Below, piece after piece: positions 1 to 10,047 of a DNA stretch of 64,000 nucleotides; the stretch's first letter is position 1; each line of letters begins with the position of its first letter. Source of the stretch: Schlegelella_A sp965246805 (lineage in GTDB: Bacteria > Pseudomonadota > Gammaproteobacteria > Burkholderiales > Burkholderiaceae_C); contig CBDFFO010000009.1 of the NCBI GenBank assembly GCA_965246805.1, positions 372,001-436,000 of the forward strand. Reading direction: 5' to 3'. The position numbers and the translations under genes are program-made. The notes beneath the pieces were generated by a model, which ran no database searches, was not told where the DNA came from, and saw only the letters and a program-made list of their open reading frames with translations.

Positions 1-67
1 GAAGGGCTACTTGATCGCCGACCGCGTGTTGCGCCCTGCCCTCGTGACGGTGAGCGCGCCGGGCTGA
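1..67 (+). CDS. grpE: GrpE nucleotide exchange factor, C-terminal end only
   Basis: The first 67 bases read, from base 2, as the last 21 residues of an open frame ending in TGA at 65-67. The tail (KGYLIADRVLRPALVTVS) is the conserved beta-domain end of GrpE, the nucleotide exchange factor for DnaK. The next gene is dnaK, as expected for a grpE-dnaK-dnaJ cluster. The start and most of the gene lie outside the window. The call rests on this short tail plus its position. Confidence 0.85.
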   Translation, partial: KGYLIADRVLRPALVTVSAPG

Positions 68-109
68 TTCCCGCACGCTGCAAGCGCGCACCCGCCATGC
101 AGCGACCGA

Positions 110-137
110 CTTGAAAACCGCGCGGCGAGCCGCACCT
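110..137 (+). promoter_or_regulatory. possible heat-shock (sigma-32) promoter upstream of dnaK
   Basis: CTTGAAA at 110-116 matches the sigma-32 -35 element. It is followed after 13 bases by CCGCACCT at 130-137, a partial match to the CCCCATNT -10 element. It lies in the 104-base gap between grpE and dnaK. The -35 is convincing and the -10 is imperfect, so this is a candidate only. A promoter here would let dnaK-dnaJ be expressed apart from grpE. Confidence 0.4.
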
Positions 138-171
138 CGAATCCAACAATTCTTTTTCCGGAGCACAACAA

Positions 172-2112
<1,941 letters not shown>

Positions 2113-2126
2113 GGCCTGATGATCGA

Positions 2127-2148
2127 CGAGGGGCTTTCGAGCCCCTCG
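2127..2148 (+). terminator. hairpin between dnaK and dnaJ
   Basis: CGAGGGGCT (2127-2135) pairs perfectly with AGCCCCTCG (2140-2148) around a TTCG tetraloop, 14 bases after the dnaK stop. No T-run follows. It is more likely an attenuator or mRNA-stabilising hairpin that lowers dnaJ relative to dnaK than a full terminator. The 190-base dnaK-dnaJ gap holds no other recognisable element. Confidence 0.5.
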
Positions 2149-2302
2149 ACCGGCACGCCGGTTCGGGTTGCGGCATTTGGCCACAGCTCGGGCCGGCTTC
2201 GGTGTTTGTGGGGTAGCTTCCGCGGCGATGATCGCGAGCGTCTCGATCGCGCAGCGCGGCGCGGTCGATCTGAATTCAGTGGGTTCTGGAGTGTGAGAGC
2301 TG

Positions 2303-3439
2303 ATGAGCAAGCGTGACTACTACGAGGTGCTGGGCCTGGCGAAGGGAGCATCCGACGAGGAGATCAAGAAGGCTTATCGCAAGCAGGCGATGAAGCATCA
2401 CCCCGACCGCAACCACGGCGCGACCTCGAAGGACTCCGAAGAAAAATTCAAGGAGTGCAAAGAGGCTTACGAGATGCTTTCCGACCCTCAAAAGCGGGCC
2501 GCCTACGATCAGTTCGGCCATGCGGGCGTCGATCCGAACCTGGGGCGGCAAGCGGGCGGCGAGGGCTTCGGAGGTTTCGCCGAGGCGTTCGGCGACATCT
2601 TCGGCGACATCTTCGGGGCTGCGAACGGAAGGCGGGGCGGCGGGCCGCAGGTCTATCGCGGCGCCGACCTCAGCTATCCGATGGAGATCACGCTCGAAGA
2701 AGCGGCGTTCGGCAAGGACACGCAGATTCGGGTGCCATCGTACGACCGTTGCGAGACCTGCCAGGGCTCCGGCTCGAAGCCCGGCACCCATCCGATCACT
2801 TGCACCACGTGCCACGGGAATGGCTCGGTGCAGATGCGACAGGGCTTCTTCAGCATCCAGCAGCCGTGCCCGCAGTGCCACGGCACCGGCAAGATCATTC
2901 CGGAGCCGTGCGTGACCTGCCACGGGCAGGGTCGCATCAAGAAGCCGAAGACGGTCGAGATCAAGATTCCGGGCGGCATCAACGAGGGCATGCGGATCCG
3001 GGTGAGCGGCAGCGGTGAACCGGGCCCCAACAACGGCCCGAACGGCGACCTCTACATCGAGATCCGCATCAAGGACCACGAGATCTTCGAGCGCGATGGC
3101 GACGACCTGCACTGCACGGTACCGGTCACCATGACGAATGCCGCGCTCGGCGGCGCCATCGAGGTTCCGACGCTCAATGGCAAGGACAAGGTCGACCTCG
3201 GCGAGGGCACCCAGCACGGCAAGACTTTTCGCCTCCGGGGCAAAGGCATCAAGGGCGTGCGGTCGAGCTATCCGGGCGACCTGTTCTGCCACATCAGTGT
3301 GGAAACGCCGGTCAAGCTCACGGAGTTCCAGCGCAAGCTGATGAAGGAACTCGACGACGACTTCCGCAAGCACGGAGACCGCCATTCGCCGGGCGCGAAG
3401 ACCTGGAGCGATCGGGTGAAGGACGTGTTCAAGGCGTGA
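2303..3439 (+). CDS. dnaJ: Co-chaperone DnaJ (Hsp40)
   Basis: This type I Hsp40 of 378 residues stimulates DnaK ATPase and delivers substrates. The J domain holds the HPD motif at residues 33-35. A Gly/Phe-rich linker covers roughly residues 75-120. Four zinc-binding repeats follow (CETCQGSG, CTTCHGNG, CPQCHGTG, CVTCHGQG), all intact, then the C-terminal substrate-binding domains. Length is standard. It lies 190 bases after dnaK with a hairpin between. Confidence 0.98.
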   Translation: MSKRDYYEVLGLAKGASDEEIKKAYRKQAMKHHPDRNHGATSKDSEEKFKECKEAYEMLSDPQKRAAYDQFGHAGVDPNLGRQAGGEGFGGFAEAFGDIFGDIFGAANGRRGGGPQVYRGADLSYPMEITLEEAAFGKDTQIRVPSYDRCETCQGSGSKPGTHPITCTTCHGNGSVQMRQGFFSIQQPCPQCHGTGKIIPEPCVTCHGQGRIKKPKTVEIKIPGGINEGMRIRVSGSGEPGPNNGPNGDLYIEIRIKDHEIFERDGDDLHCTVPVTMTNAALGGAIEVPTLNGKDKVDLGEGTQHGKTFRLRGKGIKGVRSSYPGDLFCHISVETPVKLTEFQRKLMKELDDDFRKHGDRHSPGAKTWSDRVKDVFKA

Positions 3440-3509
3440 GTCTCGCGCCGGCGGGCCGGTCGATGCGGGCGCGCGAGGCATCATCGCGTTTTGACTCTCT
3501 CCGCACACC

Positions 3510-4421
3510 ATGGCCGCCGGATCTTCCGACTCGTTGAAGTCGGTGCTGTTCGCGCTCGGCGCGAACGCCGCGATCGCGCTCGCGAAAACAGCGGGTGCCA
3601 TCTTCACCGGCTCGAGCTCGATGCTCGCGGAGGCCGTGCACTCGTTCGCCGACTGCGCGAACCAGGGCCTGCTGCTGGTGGGCTTGCGCGAGGCGCGGCG
3701 CGCGCCCGACGCCGACCACCCGCTCGGGCACGGGCGCGCGATCTATTTCTGGAGCTTCATCGTGGCGCTGATGCTGTTCAGCATGGGCGGCATGTTCTCG
3801 ATCTACGAAGGCGCGCACAAGCTCGCGGCACCGGAGCCGGTGCAGCACGCGTGGGTTGCGCTTGCAATCCTCGCCTTTGGCCTGGCGGCCGAAGGCGTGT
3901 CGCTGTGGGGTTGCCTGCGCGAAGTGAACAAGGAACGCGGGACGCTCCCCCTCTGGACCTGGTTCCGCAGCTCGCGTCAAAGCGAGCTGCTGGTCGTGCT
4001 GGCCGAAGACATCGCCGCGATGCTCGGCCTCTCGGTGGCACTCGGATGTGTGGCGCTTTCAGCCTTGACCGGCAACCCCGTCTGGGACGCGGTCGGCTCG
4101 ATCGTGATCGGCGTGCTCCTGGTTCTGGTGGCGGTGCTGGTCGGCATCGAGGTGAAATCGCTGCTGATCGGTCAAGGGGCCGACCAGCAGACCGTCGCCC
4201 GCATGCGCGCGCGCCTCGAGGCTGAACCCCACGTCGCCGCGCTTTACAACCTGGTCACGCAGCAACTCGGCGGCGATGTGATGGTCGCGGTCAAGGCGAA
4301 AATGGTGCCGCTCGACACCGACGTGGCGCTCATCGGTGCCATCAACGAGATCGAAGTGCGCTTTCGCGCGACGTTTCCGCAAGTCCGTTGGTTGTTCTTC
4401 GAGCCTGATTCGGCCGACTAG
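3510..4421 (+). CDS. Cation diffusion facilitator (CDF) family metal transporter
   Basis: This 303-residue inner-membrane protein probably exports a divalent metal (Zn, Co, Fe, Mn or Cd) in exchange for protons. Family signatures are visible: HSFADCANQ at residues 44-52 (the HxxxD metal site of helix 2), HPLGHGR at 70-76, and the second metal-site helix LAEDIAAMLG near residue 170. A cytoplasmic C-terminal domain follows. The metal cannot be read from sequence. It stands alone between dnaJ and a convergent radical-SAM locus. The ATG at 3510 follows a stop-rich spacer. Confidence 0.9.
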   Translation: MAAGSSDSLKSVLFALGANAAIALAKTAGAIFTGSSSMLAEAVHSFADCANQGLLLVGLREARRAPDADHPLGHGRAIYFWSFIVALMLFSMGGMFSIYEGAHKLAAPEPVQHAWVALAILAFGLAAEGVSLWGCLREVNKERGTLPLWTWFRSSRQSELLVVLAEDIAAMLGLSVALGCVALSALTGNPVWDAVGSIVIGVLLVLVAVLVGIEVKSLLIGQGADQQTVARMRARLEAEPHVAALYNLVTQQLGGDVMVAVKAKMVPLDTDVALIGAINEIEVRFRATFPQVRWLFFEPDSAD

Positions 4422-4465
4422 GTGCGCGTCGACACGGCGAATTCGGGGCCGGCAACCCCGCGCGC

Positions 4466-5607
4466 TCAGCCGAACAAATCGACCTGCCCGTCTTTCGCCT
4501 TGGCGAGCGGCTTCCTGAACTGCGTCAGGTCGAAATCGGCTCGGCAACGATCGAGGCCGTGGCGTGCGAGCGCCTTTTTCAAACGTTGCTGCAACAGCGC
4601 CGCCCACACGCCCTCGCCTTTCATTCGCGCGCCGAAGGTGGCGTCGTAGTCCTTGCCACCGCGCATCTCGCGAACCCGCGCCATCACGCGCGCGGCGCGA
4701 TCCGGAAAGTGCTCGTCGAGCCAGTGCTGGAAGATCGGGTTCACTTCCCACGGCAAGCGGAGCACGATGCCGAAACCCGAGGTGGCCCCGGCCGACGCGG
4801 CCGCGGCGAACAGGCGTTCGAGTTCAGGCTCGTTGATGAAAGGGATGATCGCGACACGCTCACGCCGACCGGCACGCCCGCCTTGGCCAGGGTCTCGATG
4901 GTCTGCAGGCGTCGGTGCGGTGCCGCCGCACGCGGCTCGAGGATGCGCGCGAGTTTGGGATCGAGCGACGTCAACGACACGTAGACCGCGACCAACCCTT
5001 TCTCGGCCATCGGCCCGATCAGGTCAAGGTCGCGTTCGATGCCCGACGACTTCGTCACCACCGAAAAGGGATGGTTGCAAGCCGACAGCACCTCGACCAC
5101 CGATCGCGTGATGCCGAGCTTGCGTTCGATCGGCTGGTACGCATCGGTGGCCGCACCCAGCGTTAACTGGCACGGCTCGTACGCGCGGCTCGCGAAGGCT
5201 TCGCGCAGCCGCTCGGCCGCGTTCACCTTCGCGACGATCCTGGTTTCGAAATCGAGGCCAGGCGACATGTTGAGGTAGCTGTGGGTGGGCCGGGCAAAGC
5301 AGTAGACGCAGCCGTGCTCGCAACCTCGGTACGGGTTGATCGTCAGATCGAATGACAGGTCGGGCGAACTGTTGCTCGTGAGGATCGATTTCACGCGCTC
5401 CTCGATGATGGTCGTCTCCGGCGCGACGACCTCTTCCCTCGCGTGTTGTTCGAGCGTGCCCCAGCCGTCGTCGAAGACGTCGACGCGCTGGCTGACGAAA
5501 CGGTGCTCGATGGACCACGACGTGCCCCGGCCCTTGACCGGCGTCGTGACCCGTTGCGGCTTCGCGATCGGAACCGCCTTTGCGCGATCCGCGGGGTTGA
5601 TTTGCAT
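4466..5607 (-). pseudogene. PA0069-type radical SAM protein, disrupted by a one-base frameshift
   Basis: The N-terminal frame starts at 5607 and carries the radical-SAM cluster motif CEHGCVYC within NPYRGCEHGC, typical of the PA0069 (SplB-like) family. Near 4855-4858 the coding signal jumps to another frame. That frame continues with family sequence (AIIPFINEPELERLF, then LRLPWEVNPIF and the TRGGKDYD-like segment RGGKDYDATFG) to the stop at 4466. Restoring one base at the junction would give one protein of about 380 residues, the normal family length. The cause is either a real disabling deletion or a sequencing or assembly error. Substrate of the family is unknown to me. Confidence 0.8.
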
Positions 5608-5656
5608 GCTGTGAATATAGGAAGCGGTTCCGGTTCGCTTCAGCGGACGCTGGAGG

Positions 5657-5674
5657 ACTGGATGCCCATCCAGT
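5657..5674. other. perfect inverted repeat in the spacer between two minus-strand genes
   Basis: ACTGGATG (5657-5664) and CATCCAGT (5667-5674) form an 8-base perfect inverted repeat with a 2-base centre. It lies in the 224-base gap between the AraC regulator stop and the radical-SAM start. An AT-rich stretch (TATTACTTTGTATTTA) follows on the plus strand. It could be a terminator for the AraC gene or an operator for the radical-SAM gene. Nothing else stands out in this gap. Confidence 0.35.
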
Positions 5675-5831
5675 GCATATTACTTTGTATTTAGCGGTGA
5701 GGACAAGCCCTTGATGAGCTTTGACAGGACGCTGCGTGGGAATCTTCGCCGCTGTGGCGCAGCCGGACCCGGCCGAAGCCGTTGGGCTGGTGGACCTCCA
5801 CCGCGGCCGCGCGCACGAAAAATCGTTCGCC

Positions 5832-6824
5832 CTAAGCGGCTTCCAAGCCCTTCGTGGAAATGGCGTCGTGAAGGGATTGGCCGCGCAACTGAGCAGTCCT
5901 TTCTGGGGTGCGCTTCACAGAACGAGCAGCGCGAAATGCGTACGGTGCGACACCGACCAGACGCTTGAACATAACGGAAAACTGATGTCTCTCCTTGAAC
6001 CCGGCAGCCGCGCTGACCGCATCGAGCGCGTCGTCGGTCGCCAGCAGCCGGACCTTCGCCAACTCGATCCGTCGTCGCATCACGTACCGGTACGGCGAGC
6101 TGCCCGTCGCAAGTCCAAACGCCCGAATGAAATGGGATTGGCTGAGCCCTGCAGCCTCAGCAAGCTCGCGCAGCGCCAGACCTTGCCCGAGATTCGCTTC
6201 GATGAACTGGGTGACGCGACGCAGACGGTAAGGTGCCAATGCTAACGCGTGGCTCGTCAGCCGGGGCCGTCGTGCGACATGCTGTTGCGCGAGCTGCGTG
6301 CAGAAACTGACCAGCAGGCTGTCGAGCAGCAACGGCGAGGCGAGTCGAGGATCCTGGATCTCGTCCAGCATGCGAAGGAACAGCAACTCGAGCAAGGCGT
6401 CGGGGCAGCCGACTTTTTCAATCAGCGACGTCGCCCGCCCCTCGAATTCTTCGCCGGATAACTCTTCCAATCGCAACGGCGATAAATAGAGGTGAGCAAA
6501 AGCAATCGGCCCTTCGGTCTGCCAGCGGTACGCGCATCCGGCCGGAACCATCGTCAACGACTGGTTCTCGACCACCCGAGAGACGGACGGTCCATCGCAA
6601 CGCCGCTCGACACGTTTGGCACCTCCTAAGTGGATAACCACGTAATGTTCGTCGAGAGGCGGCTGAACCATCACGGCAGACGTACCGCGCCAGCATCGAA
6701 TCAAAGCACCGCCCCATCCGCTGAATTCGCTCGAAGCGATCGGCGACGAAGCGACGGCCCACGGCCAATTCAACGGCTGGGTTCGTGAGTCGTGTCGATC
6801 GGAGTCGGAGGTTTGCACGGCCAT
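5832..6824 (-). CDS. AraC family transcriptional regulator
   Basis: This 330-residue regulator has an N-terminal cupin-like ligand or sensor region (residues about 40-190). A C-terminal AraC double helix-turn-helix spans about 215-315 and includes LRELAEAAGLSQSHFIRAF and AAGFKERHQFSVMFKRLVGVAPYAF, the hallmark second helix. It is transcribed divergently from the cytochrome/fasciclin gene set at 7024-9874 across a 199-base spacer with an inverted repeat. It is therefore a plausible regulator of that set. The inducer is unknown. Confidence 0.92.
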   Translation of the reverse strand: MAVQTSDSDRHDSRTQPLNWPWAVASSPIASSEFSGWGGALIRCWRGTSAVMVQPPLDEHYVVIHLGGAKRVERRCDGPSVSRVVENQSLTMVPAGCAYRWQTEGPIAFAHLYLSPLRLEELSGEEFEGRATSLIEKVGCPDALLELLFLRMLDEIQDPRLASPLLLDSLLVSFCTQLAQQHVARRPRLTSHALALAPYRLRRVTQFIEANLGQGLALRELAEAAGLSQSHFIRAFGLATGSSPYRYVMRRRIELAKVRLLATDDALDAVSAAAGFKERHQFSVMFKRLVGVAPYAFRAARSVKRTPERTAQLRGQSLHDAISTKGLEAA

Positions 6825-6879
6825 TGGTTTGTCCTTCGAGACAACTCCTGACGAAGAACTTTTTACCAGCGCCGATGCT

Positions 6880-6908
6880 TGTCGTATGTGCGGAGGCGCA
6901 CATAGACA
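6880..6908. promoter_or_regulatory. extended inverted repeat in the AraC/cytochrome divergent spacer
   Basis: TATGTGCG (6885-6892) and CGCACATA (6897-6904) are perfect inverted arms around GAGG. The match extends with outer arms TGTC (6880-6883) and GACA (6905-6908), broken by one unpaired base. It lies 56 bases upstream of the AraC start and about 115 bases upstream of the cytochrome start. It could be an operator for a dimeric regulator or an RNA hairpin in the AraC leader. AraC proteins usually prefer direct repeats, so the binder may be another factor. Confidence 0.4.
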
Positions 6909-7023
6909 AAGGGGGCTTTCCTATCAATAGTTGGCTTCCGTAGGCTGTCTCCGACACGAGAACACGCGCGTCGGACGTATTATTGAGTGAGCCGAGCCCT
7001 TCGGCAAGCGCCAAGGAGCTCCG

Positions 7024-8649
7024 ATGAAATTCCCCGCCGTTAACCGGTTCCCCATCCCGCTCGTCTTCGTCGTGACGACTGCCGTCTTGCTTTTCGGATG
7101 TGGAGGTGATGACGCGGTTGACGCCGGCTCCGACGGTCCGACATCAGCGGAAGCACCCGTTGTGCACGCCGCAGGCAACGCCGTCAACGGCAAGCAGGTA
7201 TTTCGGTTCGAGACCTTTGGCAACGAGCGTTTCTGGACCGACGCGTTGCGCCTTCAACAAGGCATCGTCGCGGCGGGCGTGACGCCGCTCCAGGCGCTGC
7301 AGTTGGGCCTGATCGTCGACAGCGAGGCGCTCGATGCAGCCACCTTGGCTGCCATCGCAGCGGAGCTGAAGACAGACCTGTCGCCAGCCAATGCGCCGCT
7401 CCTCAACAGCGCGGCGACGACTGCCAAGCTGGTCAACGCCAACGCCATCGTCGGCATCGTCGCCAAGGACACGAACGGCGACGGCATCATCGACATCGCC
7501 AACGGCGACAAGACCGGCGCCAGTTGCGCGCTCTGCCATACGATCAGCGACGGCTCGGTGTTCAAGATGGCCAATGGAGGCTCGATCGGCAAGCGCCTCG
7601 ACGGCCGCGCCAACCACGACCTTGATTTCGGCTCGCTGATCGCCCTCGGCCAGAACACGCGCGCCTACTACCCGGTGCTGCAACTGACCCTCGCCGCCAA
7701 CGGCGGCAAGACGCTCGGCCGCGCGCCCACCGGCCTGACGCCGACCTCGACGGAGGCCGAGGTCGACGCTTACCTGAAGAACAAGGCGTACTACCCGGTC
7801 GGCACCTTCGACGACACGGTCGACGGCAACGGCGACCCGCAACACAACTCGGCGCTCTTTCGCACCGACTTGGCCGCGCCTTGGGGCACCGAAGGCGGAA
7901 TCGCCCGCCTCGACAACTTCAGCAACCTCGTCTACACGGCGCTTCTCGACCCGACCAACCTCACGACGCCGGGAGGCCGGGCGTTCATGCAGAAGTTCGG
8001 TGGCATTGCGGCGGGCAACGAGATCGTCGATGGCTATATCCAGGTGCTCGCCGCGACCGGCGTTGTGGGCTACCCCTTTGTCCAGGCGGCGGCCAGCCCT
8101 GTGGCAGGTACCGAGGACGCGCCGCTCGGCAACCGGGTCGACAACACCAAGCTGATCGACATGAACGGCTACCTCAACAGCCTGCAGGCACCGGCCGGGG
8201 TTGTCGCCGACGCTACCGCCGGCGCACGCGGACGAGCGCAGTTCCGTGTCAGCTGCACGGCCTGCCACAACGTCAGCCAGGGGCGGGCCGTGCCGGCGTT
8301 CACCGTGCCCATGAAGACGATCTTTCCTGGCGACAACCCGGTCGTGCTGCTTGCCGCGCGCACGGCACCGCTCAACCCGATTCTCGACACGCCGGGAAAC
8401 ATCTATGACGACAAGACCGCAGTGGTCAACGCAAGCCAGCGCGGCGGCATCCGCGGCTCCGTGATGCCGCTCTTGCTTGACTTGGCAAGGAAACCCAACT
8501 TCCTGCACGACAGCAGCGTGCCGACGCTCGACAACCTGCTGAACCCCAGCCGGGGCGCCAACGCACCGCACCCGTTCTACCTGAGCGACGCCGCGCAGCG
8601 CGCCGACATGGTCGAGTACCTGCGTGAGGCGACGACGTCGGGTCCCTGA
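7024..8649 (+). CDS. Diheme c-type cytochrome lipoprotein
   Basis: This 541-residue exported protein has a signal peptide ending in a lipobox-like LLFGC (Cys26), so it is probably lipid-anchored and faces the periplasm. Two heme c motifs are present: CALCH at 168-172 and CTACH at 411-415. A calcium-loop-like stretch DTNGDGIIDIA lies at 149-159. I do not recognise a named enzyme family, and no peroxidase or methylamine-type signature is evident. It is first in a co-directional set with a small peptide, a fasciclin protein and a DUF417 protein, divergent from an AraC regulator. Function is most likely electron transfer. Confidence 0.8.
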   Translation: MKFPAVNRFPIPLVFVVTTAVLLFGCGGDDAVDAGSDGPTSAEAPVVHAAGNAVNGKQVFRFETFGNERFWTDALRLQQGIVAAGVTPLQALQLGLIVDSEALDAATLAAIAAELKTDLSPANAPLLNSAATTAKLVNANAIVGIVAKDTNGDGIIDIANGDKTGASCALCHTISDGSVFKMANGGSIGKRLDGRANHDLDFGSLIALGQNTRAYYPVLQLTLAANGGKTLGRAPTGLTPTSTEAEVDAYLKNKAYYPVGTFDDTVDGNGDPQHNSALFRTDLAAPWGTEGGIARLDNFSNLVYTALLDPTNLTTPGGRAFMQKFGGIAAGNEIVDGYIQVLAATGVVGYPFVQAAASPVAGTEDAPLGNRVDNTKLIDMNGYLNSLQAPAGVVADATAGARGRAQFRVSCTACHNVSQGRAVPAFTVPMKTIFPGDNPVVLLAARTAPLNPILDTPGNIYDDKTAVVNASQRGGIRGSVMPLLLDLARKPNFLHDSSVPTLDNLLNPSRGANAPHPFYLSDAAQRADMVEYLREATTSGP

Positions 8650-8700
8650 GGCCACTGCGTCCCACGTCGACCTGTCAATGGACCACTCGAGGAGTTCCAA

Positions 8701-8808
8701 GTGAACACACTGACGACCGCCATCCTGTCCGCATGCCTGACTGACATGAAGAAGGACGAAATGATGAAGCCTGGCACGGCGGCCAGCGAACCGATGATGA
8801 AGACATGA
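8701..8808 (+). CDS. small MXKDX-repeat-like peptide (35 residues)
   Basis: A GTG at 8701, preceded 8 bases upstream by GAGGAG, opens a 35-residue frame. Its last four bases (ATGA, 8805-8808) overlap the start of the fasciclin gene. The peptide has a short hydrophobic start, then Met/Lys/Asp-rich sequence (DMKKDEMMK, MMK). This recalls the pentapeptide MXKDX repeat proteins, but here there are too few repeats for a firm match. Good ribosome-binding site and stop-start overlap argue it is translated. It could be a degraded longer relative or just a leader peptide for the fasciclin gene. Confidence 0.5.
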   Translation: MNTLTTAILSACLTDMKKDEMMKPGTAASEPMMKT

Positions 8809-9338
8809 AAGCGTCACTTCGTCTATCCGGCAAGGCGGTCGTGCTGGCGGGCGCTGCCGGTTTTCTGCTGGCGTTGCATCCGGTACATGCCGCCGACATC
8901 GTCGACACCGCCAAGGCCGACGGCCACTTCACCAAGCTGCTCGAGGCCAACGAGCGAGCCGGCACCGCGGCGTTGCTGACGCAGCCCGGCCCGTTCACAG
9001 TGTTCGCGCCCAACGACGACGCTTTCGCCAAAGTGCCTGCCGACAAGCTGCACGCGTTGATGACGCCGGCCATGCAGACGATGCTCAAGGTCACGCTGGG
9101 CAACCACATCGTCACCGGCTTGCTCGACATGAGCGCCATCGAGGCCGCGCTCGGAAAAGGCGACAGCGCCGCGGCAATGGCGGCGAACAATATGCCGCTC
9201 CTCTTCAAGATGGAAGGCGGCAAGCTCACCGTCAATGGTGCCCACGTCATCAAGGGGCCCATGCGGGTCGACAACGGGCTTGTCTACGTCATCGACACCG
9301 TGATGATGCCGGCCGTGCCCCTGCAGGCCCACTATTGA
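8805..9338 (+). CDS. Exported fasciclin (FAS1) domain protein
   Basis: The 177-residue product has a clear signal peptide (hydrophobic core, cleavage near AHPVHAAD-type residues 25-32) and one FAS1 domain from about 32 to 170. Family motifs include GPFTVFAPNDDAFAKVP, LGNHIVTG and the C-terminal NGLVYVIDTVMMP. FAS1 domains mediate adhesion or protein contacts outside the cytoplasm. Its start overlaps the stop of the small MXKDX-like peptide, and it is followed directly by a DUF417 membrane protein, suggesting one operon. The biological role in bacteria is poorly defined. Confidence 0.93.
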   Translation: MKASLRLSGKAVVLAGAAGFLLALHPVHAADIVDTAKADGHFTKLLEANERAGTAALLTQPGPFTVFAPNDDAFAKVPADKLHALMTPAMQTMLKVTLGNHIVTGLLDMSAIEAALGKGDSAAAMAANNMPLLFKMEGGKLTVNGAHVIKGPMRVDNGLVYVIDTVMMPAVPLQAHY

Positions 9339-9352
9339 AAACGAGCTCGAAC

Positions 9353-9874
9353 ATGATCACGCAAACGATTTCATCTCCGGTGGGCCGAGCCGCGGTCGCG
9401 CCTGCCGCTGTCGGCCACGGACCCGACCTTGCAGCTTGGGGCGCGCGGGCTCCCCGCTACGCGCTGGTTGTCGTCTTTCTCTGGTTCGGCATGCTCAAGT
9501 TCACCGACTACGAGGCCTCGGGCATCGCACCGCTGGTCATCAACAGCCCGTTGGTCATGTGGATGAACGGCCTGCTCGGCATTGCCGGCACGGCGCATTT
9601 TCTCGGCGTCTTCGAAATCCTGACCGGGTTGCTGATCGCCTCGCGCCATTGGCAACCCCGCTTGGCCGTGGTCGGCGGCGCCATGGCGATGCTGACCTTC
9701 CTGATCACCCTCAGCTTCATGTTCAGCACCCCCGGAGTCGTGCAGCCAGGCTTCGACGTCCCGCTGGCACTGTCGGCAATGCCGGGCCAGTTCCTGCTCA
9801 AGGACCTGGTGCTGCTTGCCGTGTCGTTTTGGGTCGCCGCATCAGCCTTGCAGGAGGCCCGCCTGAGGCGATAG
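9353..9874 (+). CDS. DUF417 (YkgB-like) inner-membrane protein
   Basis: This integral membrane protein has about four hydrophobic segments and the DUF417 pattern (VVVFLWFGMLKFTDYEASGIAPLVINSP and GVFEILTGLLIA). I chose ATG 9353. An upstream in-frame TTG at 9335 overlaps the fasciclin stop and would add six residues, so it is a real alternative. It closes the set that starts with the cytochrome. YkgB-type proteins have been tied to chlorine/oxidant responses in E. coli; here that is only a hint. Confidence 0.88.
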   Translation: MITQTISSPVGRAAVAPAAVGHGPDLAAWGARAPRYALVVVFLWFGMLKFTDYEASGIAPLVINSPLVMWMNGLLGIAGTAHFLGVFEILTGLLIASRHWQPRLAVVGGAMAMLTFLITLSFMFSTPGVVQPGFDVPLALSAMPGQFLLKDLVLLAVSFWVAASALQEARLRR

Positions 9875-9907
9875 CGGCAGCGGGATGGGTGAATCCGTTA
9901 CGTCATC

Positions 9908-10000
9908 TGGCGGAGCCGGAGGGATTCGAACCCTCGATGCAGGTTTTGCCCACATACTCCCTTAGCAGGGGAGCACCTTCGGCCACTCGGTCACAGCTCC
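9908..10000 (-). tRNA. tRNA-Ser, anticodon GCU
   Basis: The minus strand reads a complete class II tRNA of 93 bases. It has an acceptor stem GGAGCTG paired with CGGCTCC, a T arm with GGTTCGAATCC, a long variable arm, an anticodon loop CTGCTAA with GCT at its centre, and an encoded CCA end. The long variable arm and anticodon identify serine (AGC/AGU codons). It lies just downstream of lysC on the same strand, an order I recall from other Burkholderiales. Confidence 0.97.
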
Positions 10001-10047
10001 GCAGAGCGCGAATTCTAGCCCGTCAGTTCGCCAGCGCGTCTTCTCGA

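Noticed and set aside
7144..8817. 557-residue minus-strand frame opposite the cytochrome gene
   Set aside because: The plus-strand gene has a lipobox, two heme motifs and good context; the opposite frame has none.
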